DNA of 64,000 nt from Deltaproteobacteria bacterium (GTDB lineage Bacteria > Myxococcota > XYA12-FULL-58-9): the NCBI GenBank assembly GCA_016218825.1, contig JACRCV010000034.1, positions 62,001 to 126,000 on the forward strand, read 5' to 3'. The notes beneath the pieces were generated by a model that was not told the DNA's origin, made no database searches, and was given only the letters and a program-made list of their open reading frames with translations. Both the position numbers and the translations under genes were made by a program. Below are positions 16,801-25,000 of the stretch, piece by piece. Each line of letters opens with the position of its first letter. Position 1 is the first letter of the stretch.

Positions 16801-16985
16801 AGTTCTACGAGAAGGTCGCGGCGATGGACCCGAAGTTCCGCGACGTCGGCGAGCGCCTCAAGGCGACCGAGCGTCAAGCCGCGAGCCAGACCGCGACCGC
16901 GACCGACGAGCTCGATGCGTTGTTGGAGGACTCGCCGCCCGCGAAGCCCAAGGACGTCAAGGCGGCGAAGATCTCGTACCTGTAG
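13884..16985 (+). CDS. Large TPR protein with acidic and Pro/Ala-rich linkers
   Basis: 1,033 residues, GTG start, with no strong ribosome site. Residues 1-290 form a run of at least seven tetratricopeptide repeats (for example AVYKQILKIDPALVEVNVKL). Two further TPRs sit at about 350-470. Residues 480-760 are low-complexity acidic/Pro/Ala linkers, including a run of alternating Glu-Pro near residue 825. A last TPR block lies at about 870-1000, and the C-terminus is a short Lys-rich tail. TPR proteins of this type are scaffolds; the placement near pil genes and a Roadblock protein suggests a role in motility or polarity, but this is inference. No signal peptide was seen, so it is probably cytoplasmic. 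Confidence 0.82.
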   Translation: MTTNKDKTRANAQKFLQKGQIDKAIKEFQHLVEEDPKDVRTLLKIGDLQTRIGDHAAATKTYDQVAQFYADQGFFLKAVAVYKQILKIDPALVEVNVKLADLYHQLGLLSDASNQYRQISQIYEKLGKVEESIQVLRKMVELDPENVASRIKLAELLAKQNQVDEARHEFQSAATFLKTHHRVDDYIKVAERIVHFDPSDLATTRELANIYIQKKDARRALAKLQVCFKADPKDAETLALLANAFRDLGQIPKTVSVYKELAHIYRESGQTDAYQGVMRKVLDLVPDDAEALAVVGDAAPMGEIEVGVETQGEGDSIEVDASELDLDTDVVDQPDQGAAVGTASGPAPELTPAAAGDAILRILTEVDVYVKYGLKPKAIEHIQKVFEIDPEHREARTKLKDLYIDTQEPRAAARELWLLAGVAYRNGFTDTARDDLEELLGIDPEHSEARELLQAIAPETTGKMSLADVTEQAVSPALGYQPSSAAAEIDLDAEAESAEPEAGTELLEAEPFDELDEDRPNVAALIDEPLEVEEGAPQPTAVVSGESHLPTSRERPSAVMGARTQSMVNLTMASESGSSALNYEPEPSAAPPTPAPAAPRLAPKGERTSPPKADALVDDLDALLASAVPTRRAPTLAAKAPVAPAKAPTSVAPAKEPAAPSTAGRSFASIDAELDDLGLSPPTATAALDRAPAPADEPETPETAGPIEAAAPAETTAPVETTASLEAAEPVVEPAPATPVAEATAADGPDTTDLTDELEEVSFYRQQGLEDEAKDALAALVRKHPTHAGVLALQAELEAPPPAVVSTPAPAPSAPSGDLESEPEPEPEPEPVSAGTHDLAAELASDLNAAAAVDDFQVSFTDVFDEFKKGVAEQVDASDYDTHYNLGIAYKEMGLLADAIREFEVAVVAAGRHIGALTMVGLCYLELGNTERSMDAFLRGLNDPQVTAEEAMALRFEVGAAYESMGRFREAGKFYEKVAAMDPKFRDVGERLKATERQAASQTATATDELDALLEDSPPAKPKDVKAAKISYL

Positions 16986-17012
16986 CGCGGTCGGCCGCGG
17001 CCGGCGTCGCGT

Positions 17013-17774
17013 CTACTCCTGGCGCGTGATCCAGTCGATCTCGAGCCTCTCGGCGTCGAGGGCGTTCGGGTGGAACAGCACCCGGTCGCCTCTGGTCAGG
17101 TACCAGGACACCAGGTTGCGCTTGTTGTCGTCGCGGGTGAGATCGACGCCGCCTTCGCCGACGGTGTACGCCACCGGGGCCTCGATGACCTTGCCGTAGC
17201 GCAGCTTGGTGCGCAGCGCCCCGGCGCGCGCGGTCTTGCGGACCTTGAGCTTGAGCATCACGGTCGGGAACGTGCCCTGCTTGATCTCCACGACCTCGGC
17301 CTCGTAGCGCTCGTCGGCGTTGTGCTCCTTGATGATGCTCGGCCGCATCGTCGTCGCGGTGGGCTTCGAGGCGCGGATCGAGCCGCCGCCCTCCGGCGAA
17401 TTCATCGCGGTGACCGCGCCGCCGAGGCCGGCGAGGTCGGCCAACGGGTCGGCGCTGCCGCTCAAGCTCAACGTCGACAGCTGGTCGAGGAGCGCGTCCT
17501 TCGGCACGCCGGCGATGGTCAGCTGGCCGCCCTCGAACGAGACCTTGGCGCCCGCGAGCCTGTCGCCGAGCGTCTTGGCGACCGCCGCCCCGTCGACGCC
17601 GTCGGCGAGCACGAACTGCACGCCGGTGTCGGCCGCCTTCCAGCTCTTCGCGGCTCCCGGCTGGTAGCTGCCGTCTTTGCCTTTGACCACCAGCGTGTCC
17701 GCCGCCGCGTAGGCGACCGTCGCCCACGCCGCGACCACCACCGTCAACACCAGGCTCTGTGCCATCGTTCGCAT
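17013..17774 (-). CDS. Hypothetical secreted protein, 253 residues
   Basis: A clear Sec signal peptide (MAQSLVLTVVVAAWATVAYA after three residues) is cut near residue 25. The mature protein has a region with repeated DGxxGAAVAKTLGD-like and LTIAGVPKDALLDQL elements, then a beta-rich C-terminal half ending at a Trp/Ile-rich strand. I recognise no family. The ATG at 17774 follows GGGAGG. It is divergent from the AsmA-like gene (160 bp apart) and convergent with the TPR gene. Periplasmic or extracellular location is inferred. Confidence 0.72.
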   Translation of the reverse strand: MRTMAQSLVLTVVVAAWATVAYAAADTLVVKGKDGSYQPGAAKSWKAADTGVQFVLADGVDGAAVAKTLGDRLAGAKVSFEGGQLTIAGVPKDALLDQLSTLSLSGSADPLADLAGLGGAVTAMNSPEGGGSIRASKPTATTMRPSIIKEHNADERYEAEVVEIKQGTFPTVMLKLKVRKTARAGALRTKLRYGKVIEAPVAYTVGEGGVDLTRDDNKRNLVSWYLTRGDRVLFHPNALDAERLEIDWITRQE

Positions 17775-17884
17775 GCTTGCCTCCCGAGGGTTCTGTCCCG
17801 CGAAGTACACCAGCCAAAAGCCCCCCGCAAGGTCCGTTTGCGGCGCCGCCGGTCTTCGCGCCCGGCCGACAGCGGTGTGGTTGT

Positions 17885-17914
17885 TTGCTTGGACGTCCGG
17901 GAACACTCTATGAT
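17885..17914 (+). promoter_or_regulatory. Promoter of the AsmA-DUF1318-CHAT operon
   Basis: TTGCTT (17885-17890), 18-nt spacer, TATGAT (17909-17914). The -10 overlaps an ATG at 17910, so translation should start at the next in-frame ATG (17934), which has GAGGA just upstream. The leader would be only about 13 nt. Confidence 0.5.
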
Positions 17915-17933
17915 TCGACCGTTCGAGGACGTC

Positions 17934-20900
17934 ATGACCGCCGACCCTGTCACCTCCACCGCGCCGCCAACAAGCCCTCGCGTGCGGCGACGGCTGCGCA
18001 AGATCCTCAAGATCACGGGGATTACGCTCGGGGTGTCGCTCGCGCTCGTCGCCAGCCTCCTCGTCGCCGTCCGGCTCTATTATAGTGATGAGCGGCTGCG
18101 TCGCCTCGGCGAGGCGTGGGGCACGACGACCATCGGCGCCGAGGTGGAGATCGGGCGCCTCGAGCTGTCGTTGTTCAGCGGGATCGAGGTCGGCGGTTTC
18201 CGCATCGGCCCGCCGCCGGGGTTTGGCCGAGACGTCGTCGCCTTCGAGCGTCTGGCGTTGCACTGGTCGGCGGTAGACCTCCTCCGCCTGCGCGTCGTGC
18301 TGCCCGAGGTCGCGCTCGAGCACGTGCGCTGCAACCTCGAAGAGAACGACCGCGGCCAGAACCTCGAGGCCGTCCTCGCCGCGCTTCACGGCCGCGCCGC
18401 GCCGCAGCCGGAGGTCCCACCCGAGCCCGCCCCTGTCGAGGCGCCGCAGCCCAAGAAGCCGCTGACGCAGCCGTCGGTGCCGGTGTACGTCGAGGTGCAG
18501 CGCCTCGTGCTCTCGGTGGACGAGGTCACCGTCACTCGCCCCGGCCAACAGCTGCAGGTCGATCGGCTCGGAATGGAGGGGCGCCTGACGGCCGAGGGTC
18601 AGAGCCTCAGCCTCGACGTGTGGCTCGGGCTCGGCGACCGCAACCCGCAAGGGCGGCCGTCGCACTTTCGCCTGCAAGGCGGCGCGCCGTTCACGAGCGT
18701 CGTCACCGAGCAGCGCCTGGGCGTCACCCTCGCCTCGAGCGGCTTCGCCGACATCGGGGTCTCGGTGAGCCTCGCGGCGAAGGTCGAGCTGCAGAAGGAG
18801 CGACCGCTGCCGCCGGTGACCCTGGCCTTCGAGCTCCAGAACCGCCTCGATCTGTTGCGTCAGATCTTCACGCTGTCGCGCTGCGACCTCGCCTTCGGCG
18901 ACGCCACCCGCTTCAGCCTGGAGGCGAACGGCACCGAGCTCCTCGTTCACCCGCGCGTCCGGGTCGACAAGCTCAGCTTCACCTCGGAGCTCGCCGAGCT
19001 CCAGCCTTTCGTGGCCGCCTTCGTGCCCGACACCACCATCGCCGGGCGGCTGCGGTTTCACGCCGTGCCCTTCGACGTGGTCACCGACCCGGCGCAGATG
19101 AGCACGATGCAGGCTAAGCTCGACCTCGGCTTCGACGACGGCACCCTGGCGTTCAAGAACAACGCCGCGTCGGGTCTGCAGGCGACCTCGGTCCTGACGC
19201 TCGACGCCGGCAGCGCGCACCTGGAGGTCAAGGCGAAGCTGCGTCAGGCGCAGGCCGGGCCGCAGCGGGTTCGCGGTCTGAGCACGACCGTCGATCTCGT
19301 CGCACCCCTCGCGCCCTTTCTCGGCGGTCCCCCCGAGGGCAGCATCACGGTGGCGGCGACGGTCGGGGTGGGTGAAGCGGTGGCGCCCGCGGCGACGGTG
19401 TCGAACCTGCGGCTGGTCTTCGGGAGCGAGGCGCCGGTGGCGCTCATCAAGGCCAAGGCCCACGGTGTGCCGTCGACGAGCAAGGCGCGGCTGACGATCG
19501 GCGAGGTGGCGGCGCCGGCGGCGACGCTGCGCGACCTGCGTCTCGACTTGAGCACGCGTCTCTTCGACCTCGCGGGGCAAACGCTCACGGCCGAGCTCGA
19601 CTCGGGGATCGCCGCGATCACCGTGCCACAAGGCGACGGCGCCCTGACGCTCGGTGACACCCGCATGGCGTTGAGCGTGGCGCGCGCCGCGGAGGAGATC
19701 AACGTGCGGCGGCTGGATTTCTCCACCGCCGACCTGATCCGCTTCCACGCCGCGGGGGTCATCGATCAAGTGTCGAGCCCGGCGCCGGTCTTCCACCACT
19801 TCGGCGCCGAGGTCGCGCCCATCGACATCGCGAAGCTCCTGGCACTGCTGCCGGCGGCACGACGCCCGCCGGCGACCGTGACCGGCACCGTCGGCGTGGC
19901 CCTGCAGCTCGACGGCAAGGTGCCGTACCGCGAGCTGACGCTGAAGAGCAAACCGCCGGTGGTGAGCCGCGCCCCCGGGGAGAAGAATCTCTCGGCGCTG
20001 ATGGCCGCGTACGCCGGCTTTCTCCAGGCGTGGCAGGACGAGCTCAGCCGCGGCATGCCGTTCACCGCCAGCGTCGCCGCCGCGGTGCGCAACCTCGGCT
20101 ACGTCGACGAGCACAACGCCCTCTCCGGCCTCGACGCCGACATCAGCCTCGCGATCCAGCCGCACGCTCCGGTCGTCGGGTTTTCGTTGAGCCTCGCCGA
20201 GCTGACGCGGCCGGCGGTGGTGCGCGGCCTGCACACCGAGCTCGACCTGACGCTCGCCGAGGGCGCGCTGCGTTTGGGCTACCGGTTCAAGAGCGCCGCC
20301 GTCTTGCACCCGAGCTTGACGCGGCCGCTCGAGAACGCCGCCGGCGAGGTGTCGCTCAGCTATCGGATGGGCGGCGACTTGTTGTTGGACAAGATGCTGT
20401 TCGAGGCCCCGGATCGGGGCGGTCGCATCGACGCGAGCGGCGTGCTCAGCAGGCCGCTGCAGTTCGCCCTGACCCGCGGTTGGCAGCGCTCCGGGCTGCC
20501 CGGCCTGGACGCGACCTTGCGGTTGGCGATGGCGCTCGATGCCGGCGAGCTGAAGCCGGTGATCGTCGACGGCCCCGAGCTCGGCGGCAAGATGGGTCTC
20601 AAAGGGACGTTGCGGGCGGAGGACGGCATCGTGGCTCTCGAGGGGGTCCTCGAGACTGCGCACCTCGGCTATCGCGCCGGCACCCTGTCGGTGGCGGACA
20701 TGTCGGGGGCGCTGCCGTTCGACGTGCGTTTGGCCTTCGATCCGCGGCCGGACGCGACGGTGTTGAAGCGGGACCTGGGCGTGGGCGGCGGGGTCTTGGC
20801 GTTGTTGACGTCGGGCGAGGACATCCGTCGGCGCGCGGCGCGCCCGACCTTCTATGATCGAGTCCGTTCCTATCGCCAGCGCTCGGGGCTCGCGGCGCGG

Positions 20901-21530
20901 AAGGTGCAGAGCGGCAGCTATGAGATCTTCGACTTCGAGCTCGAAGGCCGGCTGACGCAGGGGATGTTGCTCGCCGACTGGATCTCGATGCACGTGCTCG
21001 GCGGCGACGTCGCCGGCAACATGGCATTGCAGCTCGGCCGGGACCGGGCGGTGCGCGGCGACTTCGCGTTCAAGGCGTCGAACCTCGACGCCAGCTACTT
21101 CAAGGAGCTGTCGCTCAAGCCGGGACCGGAGTCCGAGCTCTCGGCCGACGTGCAGCTCGGGTTGCTGCTCGCGCCCAAGAGCCGCGATCTGACGCTGAAC
21201 ATGAACGTCACCAAGATCGGCACCTACACCCTCGACCGTTTCTTGCAGATCCTCGATCCCGCCGCCAAGGACGAGAAGATGCAGGGCACGCGCAAGAACC
21301 TGCGCTACGTCAAGATCGACAACGTCGCGGTGTGGATGCGCTACGAGAGTCTCAACATGGACCTGGCGTGCACCACCTTCCTAAGGATCCCTGGCACTCA
21401 GATCGGCTTCCCGAACATCGATCGCGAGCTGTTGCGGCGCTATCCGCTCACCGATCGATTGGACGACATCTTGATCCCGATCAACGACAAGTACCTCGCG
21501 CCGCTGTTGGGGTGGAACCGTGCCGGTTAG
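17934..21530 (+). CDS. AsmA-like / YdbH-like inner-membrane anchored protein
   Basis: 1,198 residues. A short basic N-terminus is followed by one transmembrane helix (about 27-48) and then a very long periplasmic beta-rich region. The first 120 periplasmic residues show the AsmA-type pattern: amphipathic beta strands, then NLEENDRGQNLEAVL, the family's G-x-N-L-x-x-L element. AsmA-like proteins (YhdP, TamB, YdbH) form hydrophobic grooves that are thought to carry phospholipid between membranes. The N-terminal anchor, the length and a DUF1318-like gene directly downstream best match the YdbH branch. The start was chosen by promoter and ribosome site. The stop overlaps the downstream gene by 11 bases. 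Confidence 0.8.
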   Translation: MTADPVTSTAPPTSPRVRRRLRKILKITGITLGVSLALVASLLVAVRLYYSDERLRRLGEAWGTTTIGAEVEIGRLELSLFSGIEVGGFRIGPPPGFGRDVVAFERLALHWSAVDLLRLRVVLPEVALEHVRCNLEENDRGQNLEAVLAALHGRAAPQPEVPPEPAPVEAPQPKKPLTQPSVPVYVEVQRLVLSVDEVTVTRPGQQLQVDRLGMEGRLTAEGQSLSLDVWLGLGDRNPQGRPSHFRLQGGAPFTSVVTEQRLGVTLASSGFADIGVSVSLAAKVELQKERPLPPVTLAFELQNRLDLLRQIFTLSRCDLAFGDATRFSLEANGTELLVHPRVRVDKLSFTSELAELQPFVAAFVPDTTIAGRLRFHAVPFDVVTDPAQMSTMQAKLDLGFDDGTLAFKNNAASGLQATSVLTLDAGSAHLEVKAKLRQAQAGPQRVRGLSTTVDLVAPLAPFLGGPPEGSITVAATVGVGEAVAPAATVSNLRLVFGSEAPVALIKAKAHGVPSTSKARLTIGEVAAPAATLRDLRLDLSTRLFDLAGQTLTAELDSGIAAITVPQGDGALTLGDTRMALSVARAAEEINVRRLDFSTADLIRFHAAGVIDQVSSPAPVFHHFGAEVAPIDIAKLLALLPAARRPPATVTGTVGVALQLDGKVPYRELTLKSKPPVVSRAPGEKNLSALMAAYAGFLQAWQDELSRGMPFTASVAAAVRNLGYVDEHNALSGLDADISLAIQPHAPVVGFSLSLAELTRPAVVRGLHTELDLTLAEGALRLGYRFKSAAVLHPSLTRPLENAAGEVSLSYRMGGDLLLDKMLFEAPDRGGRIDASGVLSRPLQFALTRGWQRSGLPGLDATLRLAMALDAGELKPVIVDGPELGGKMGLKGTLRAEDGIVALEGVLETAHLGYRAGTLSVADMSGALPFDVRLAFDPRPDATVLKRDLGVGGGVLALLTSGEDIRRRAARPTFYDRVRSYRQRSGLAARKVQSGSYEIFDFELEGRLTQGMLLADWISMHVLGGDVAGNMALQLGRDRAVRGDFAFKASNLDASYFKELSLKPGPESELSADVQLGLLLAPKSRDLTLNMNVTKIGTYTLDRFLQILDPAAKDEKMQGTRKNLRYVKIDNVAVWMRYESLNMDLACTTFLRIPGTQIGFPNIDRELLRRYPLTDRLDDILIPINDKYLAPLLGWNRAG

Positions 21531-22062
21531 ATCTCTCATCCTGGTCGTCCTCGCCGCGCCCGTGCCGGCGTGCATCAGCACCAACGTGATCCCGGTCGGC
21601 CAAAAGACCTCGCTCGAGAAGCAGCTGATGGGTGAGGTCGAGCCGCTCACCGAGGAGGAGCTGCTCGTGGCCTCGGTGCGCGCCGGGCCGGGGGTCGAGC
21701 TCGGCAGTCAAGACGACTTGAGCCGCAAGGCGATCGCGGCGCGCCGCCGGCAGTTGTTCAACCGCGACGACATCGACGAGCTGAAGACCGCGGGGTGTCT
21801 CGCCGAGGGCAAGAGCGCGCGTCTGGTGGCGCGGCCCTGCGACAAGGTGTCGGATCCGGAGGCTCTGGCGCTGCGCGAGCGCGTCGTCGGCGAGGAGAAC
21901 GCCGATCGGCAGGCGGTGATCGACTGGGCGATCAGCGTCGACCCGGTGTTGACCCGTGCCGATCGGCCGCAGATCGAGGCGCTGTTCACCGAGCTGCTGC
22001 ACGAAGGGGCGCGGCCGGGCGACCTGGTCGAGGAGAGCGACGGGAGCTTCACGAAGCGATGA
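21520..22062 (+). CDS. DUF1318/YdbL-like lipoprotein
   Basis: 180 residues. GTG start inside the AsmA-like gene. The N-terminus ends APVPAC, a plausible lipobox. The C-terminal half resembles DUF1318 proteins such as E. coli YdbL in its pattern of G-x-x-x-E-G..., EN-x-DR..., and the terminal GARPGDLVEESDGSF (YdbL ends in a pG-x-x-x-x-x-x-G-x-W element). In E. coli, YdbL works with the AsmA-like YdbH and the lipoprotein YnbE in lipid traffic between membranes. The same pairing here is strong context for the assignment, although the sequence is longer and diverged. It overlaps the next gene by ATGA. Confidence 0.66.
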   Translation: MPVRSLILVVLAAPVPACISTNVIPVGQKTSLEKQLMGEVEPLTEEELLVASVRAGPGVELGSQDDLSRKAIAARRRQLFNRDDIDELKTAGCLAEGKSARLVARPCDKVSDPEALALRERVVGEENADRQAVIDWAISVDPVLTRADRPQIEALFTELLHEGARPGDLVEESDGSFTKR

Positions 22063-25000
22063 GGCCGGCGGCGCCACATACGCGGCCCCGCTTCGGGGCG
22101 ATCGCCGCGGCGCTATTGGCGGCGGGCTGCGCGGCGTCCGCGCCGCAGGTACCGAAGGCCAACTTTCCGCGGCCGCGCGACGCGGTGTTTCAGGATCCGG
22201 TCCCGGTGGTGAAGACCACCTACGACGATCTCTATCCGTCGATCGTGGCGACCTGCGACCTGGTCGCTTACGCCGCCAAGGTCGACGGCAACGTCGACGT
22301 CTACGTCCGGCCGCTCGCCGGCGGCGCGGCGCTGCGCCTGACGCTCCACTCCGCCGACGACATCGAGCCCGAGCTCTCCCCGGACGGCCGACAGGTGGCG
22401 TGGACCGCGCAGGCCGAGGACGTCAAGGGTGACATCTGGGTGATGGACGTGGACGGCGGCAACAAGCGCCGTCTGACCGATCGCAGCACCGCCGACCGCG
22501 CGCCGACGTGGGCGCCCGACGGCCGGACGCTGTACTTCACCGCGCGCGCTCCCGGGGGCAACGCCGACCGCGTCGACGCGATCCTCGTGGAGAGCGGCGC
22601 CCGACGCACCGTCGCCGACGACGGTCGCGACCCGGCGGTATCGAGCGACGGTCGGGTCTTGTTCTACGTCAGCCCCGACGATCGGGTCCGGCCGCGGATC
22701 TTTGCGCGCCGGCTCGCGGACGGTCGCATCGCCGCGGTGACCGACGGCGCTTACCTGGAAGGGTTTCCGCGCCTCGCCCGCGGGGTGCGCCCGGCGACGC
22801 TGTTGTTCACCCGCTGGGTAGACGATCAGACCGGGGACGGCGCGGTCGACGCCGACGATCCGCCGAGCCTCTGGTCGGTGGTGGTCGCCGACGGCATCTT
22901 CGCCGGCACGCCCCCGGCGACGCCGCGGCCGCTCACCGCCGGCGAGGGCGGCGAGATCTTCGTGTCGGTGGCCGGCGACTGGATGGTCTACACCGCGGTC
23001 GGCAACCAGGACCTCGAGATCTACGCCCTGCCGCTTCACGGCGCGATCCACTCGGCCGCCGGTGCCGAGGCGGTGCTCGCCGCGGCCCGGGCCCAGGACA
23101 ATCCGGCGTTCAAGCGCCTGGCGTTGCGCTACCTGGTGGCGACGGCGCCGACCTTCGCGGCCTCGGCGCGCTACGAGCTGGCGCGCGAGCTCTTCGAGCG
23201 CGGCCGTCTCGCCGACGCCATCGAGGAGCTGCAGCGGGTGATCGCCGCCGCCGGTCAGGATCTGATCGCCGGCGTCGCGTCGATCGAGGTCGAGCGGCTG
23301 CGCCTGCTGATCCTGCTGCGCGGCGTCCTGGTGGTGCGCGAAGAGGCGGAGCGGCGCTACGCTCACGAGCGCGAGGCGGCGATCAACGCCATCGTCGAGC
23401 GCTATCCCCGAGAGCCGAGGGTCGCGACGCGCGCCGCGGTGACCCTCGCGGAGGTGGCGGCGGCGCTCGGCCAGCGTCAGCGCGCGCTGCGGGTGTTCGA
23501 AGCGGTCGCCAAAGACCCGGCGGCACCTGCCGAAGATCGGGCGCGGGCCGCGGACCGCCTCGGCGAGCTTTACGACAGCCTGCAGGACCCGGAGGCGCTG
23601 GCGCGGGTCTCGACCCTCTGTCTGCGGCACTTCGGCACCGAGCGCTTCTACGCGCGGCGCGCCGCGGATCGGCTGGTCGCTGCGGCCCGCCGGGGTGTGG
23701 GCATGTCGCCGATGGCCGGGCTGCAGCAGCTCGCGGCGACGCACGCCGACCTGCCGCTCCTCGTGGCGCGGGCGACGGTGGCGTTGGCGATCGAGCAGGA
23801 GCTCTCGGCGCACAGCACCGCGGCGCTCGCCACCTGGCGGCGGATCGCGACCGCGCTCGCCGTCGACCGCGAGACCCAGGCCGAGGCGCTCATCACCTTG
23901 GGCGAGGCGGCGCAGCGCAGCGGCGATCAGGCCGAGGCGCTCAAGGCCTACGAGCAGATCTTGAGCGAGTTCCCGGAGCGCCCGGCGCTGCGCTCCCGGG
24001 CGCAACGCGGCGCCTCGCGGATGGCGTTCGCCAAGGCCCGCGGCGAGGAGGCCCAGGGCGACTTCAAGGCGGCGCGCGACAGCTACGCCCGATTGCTGCA
24101 GGCGGACCGCGAGAGCGTGCTGGCGCACCGGCGCTACATCGCGTTGTCGGCCCGCCTGCACCGCCTGCCCGAGGTCCTGGCCGCGTACCGCGCCGCCGCG
24201 GCCGGCGACCCGCGCGACAAGCTCGCGCATTACGGCCACGGCTACGCGCTCACCTTCGTGACGCCGCCGCCGCTCGCCGACGCCGAGCGCGAGATCGCGA
24301 CGAGCCTCACCTTGGATCCGCGCTTCGCCGCCGGCCACTTGACCCTGGGTTGGATCCGCGAACAGCGCGACCGCGCCGATCCCCGCGGCGGCTGGCTGGA
24401 GAAGGCGGCCGACAGCTACGAGACCGCGCGCACCCTGGTCGACGAGCTCTCGGACCCTGAGCTCTACGCCGCGGCCCAGCTCAATCGCGGCAACGCCCTC
24501 ACCGCGCTCGGCAAGACCGACGACGCCTTCGCCGCCTATCTGGCGCGCGAGCTCAGTACCGCCGCCTTCGACGATCCGCGCACCGAGCTCCTGTTCCGCG
24601 AATCCTTCGCCCGGGTGGCGCTCCGGCAGGGCGAGTACGACGTCGCGCTCGACATGGCGTACGTCGGGCTCAGTCTGTCGAAGAAGCTCGCCGGCCGGCC
24701 ACGGGTCGGGGCGCTCACCGGGCTCGTCGGTGTCGTGAACCTGTTGACCGCGAGCTACGCCGACGCCGCGTCGTGGCTCCACAAGGCGCGCGAGCACTAC
24801 GCCGGCCGGCGTGACTGGGTCCGGATGATCCCGATGCTCCGCGGCGAGGCGCTGGCGCTCGAGGCCTCCGGCCGCTACGACGAGGCGCTGACGGTGCTCG
24901 CCACCCTCCTCGGCCATCTCGCCAAGGACGAGGGCCCGGGGCCGCTCACCCGCTGCTGGCCGTCGAGCTTCTTCGAGCAGCAGGTGCCGGCGAACGCGTT

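Noticed and set aside
17775-20993. Minus-strand extension upstream of the 253-residue secreted protein gene
   Set aside because: Only the last 253 codons show a signal peptide and ribosome site. The rest lies opposite the AsmA-like gene and looks non-coding.
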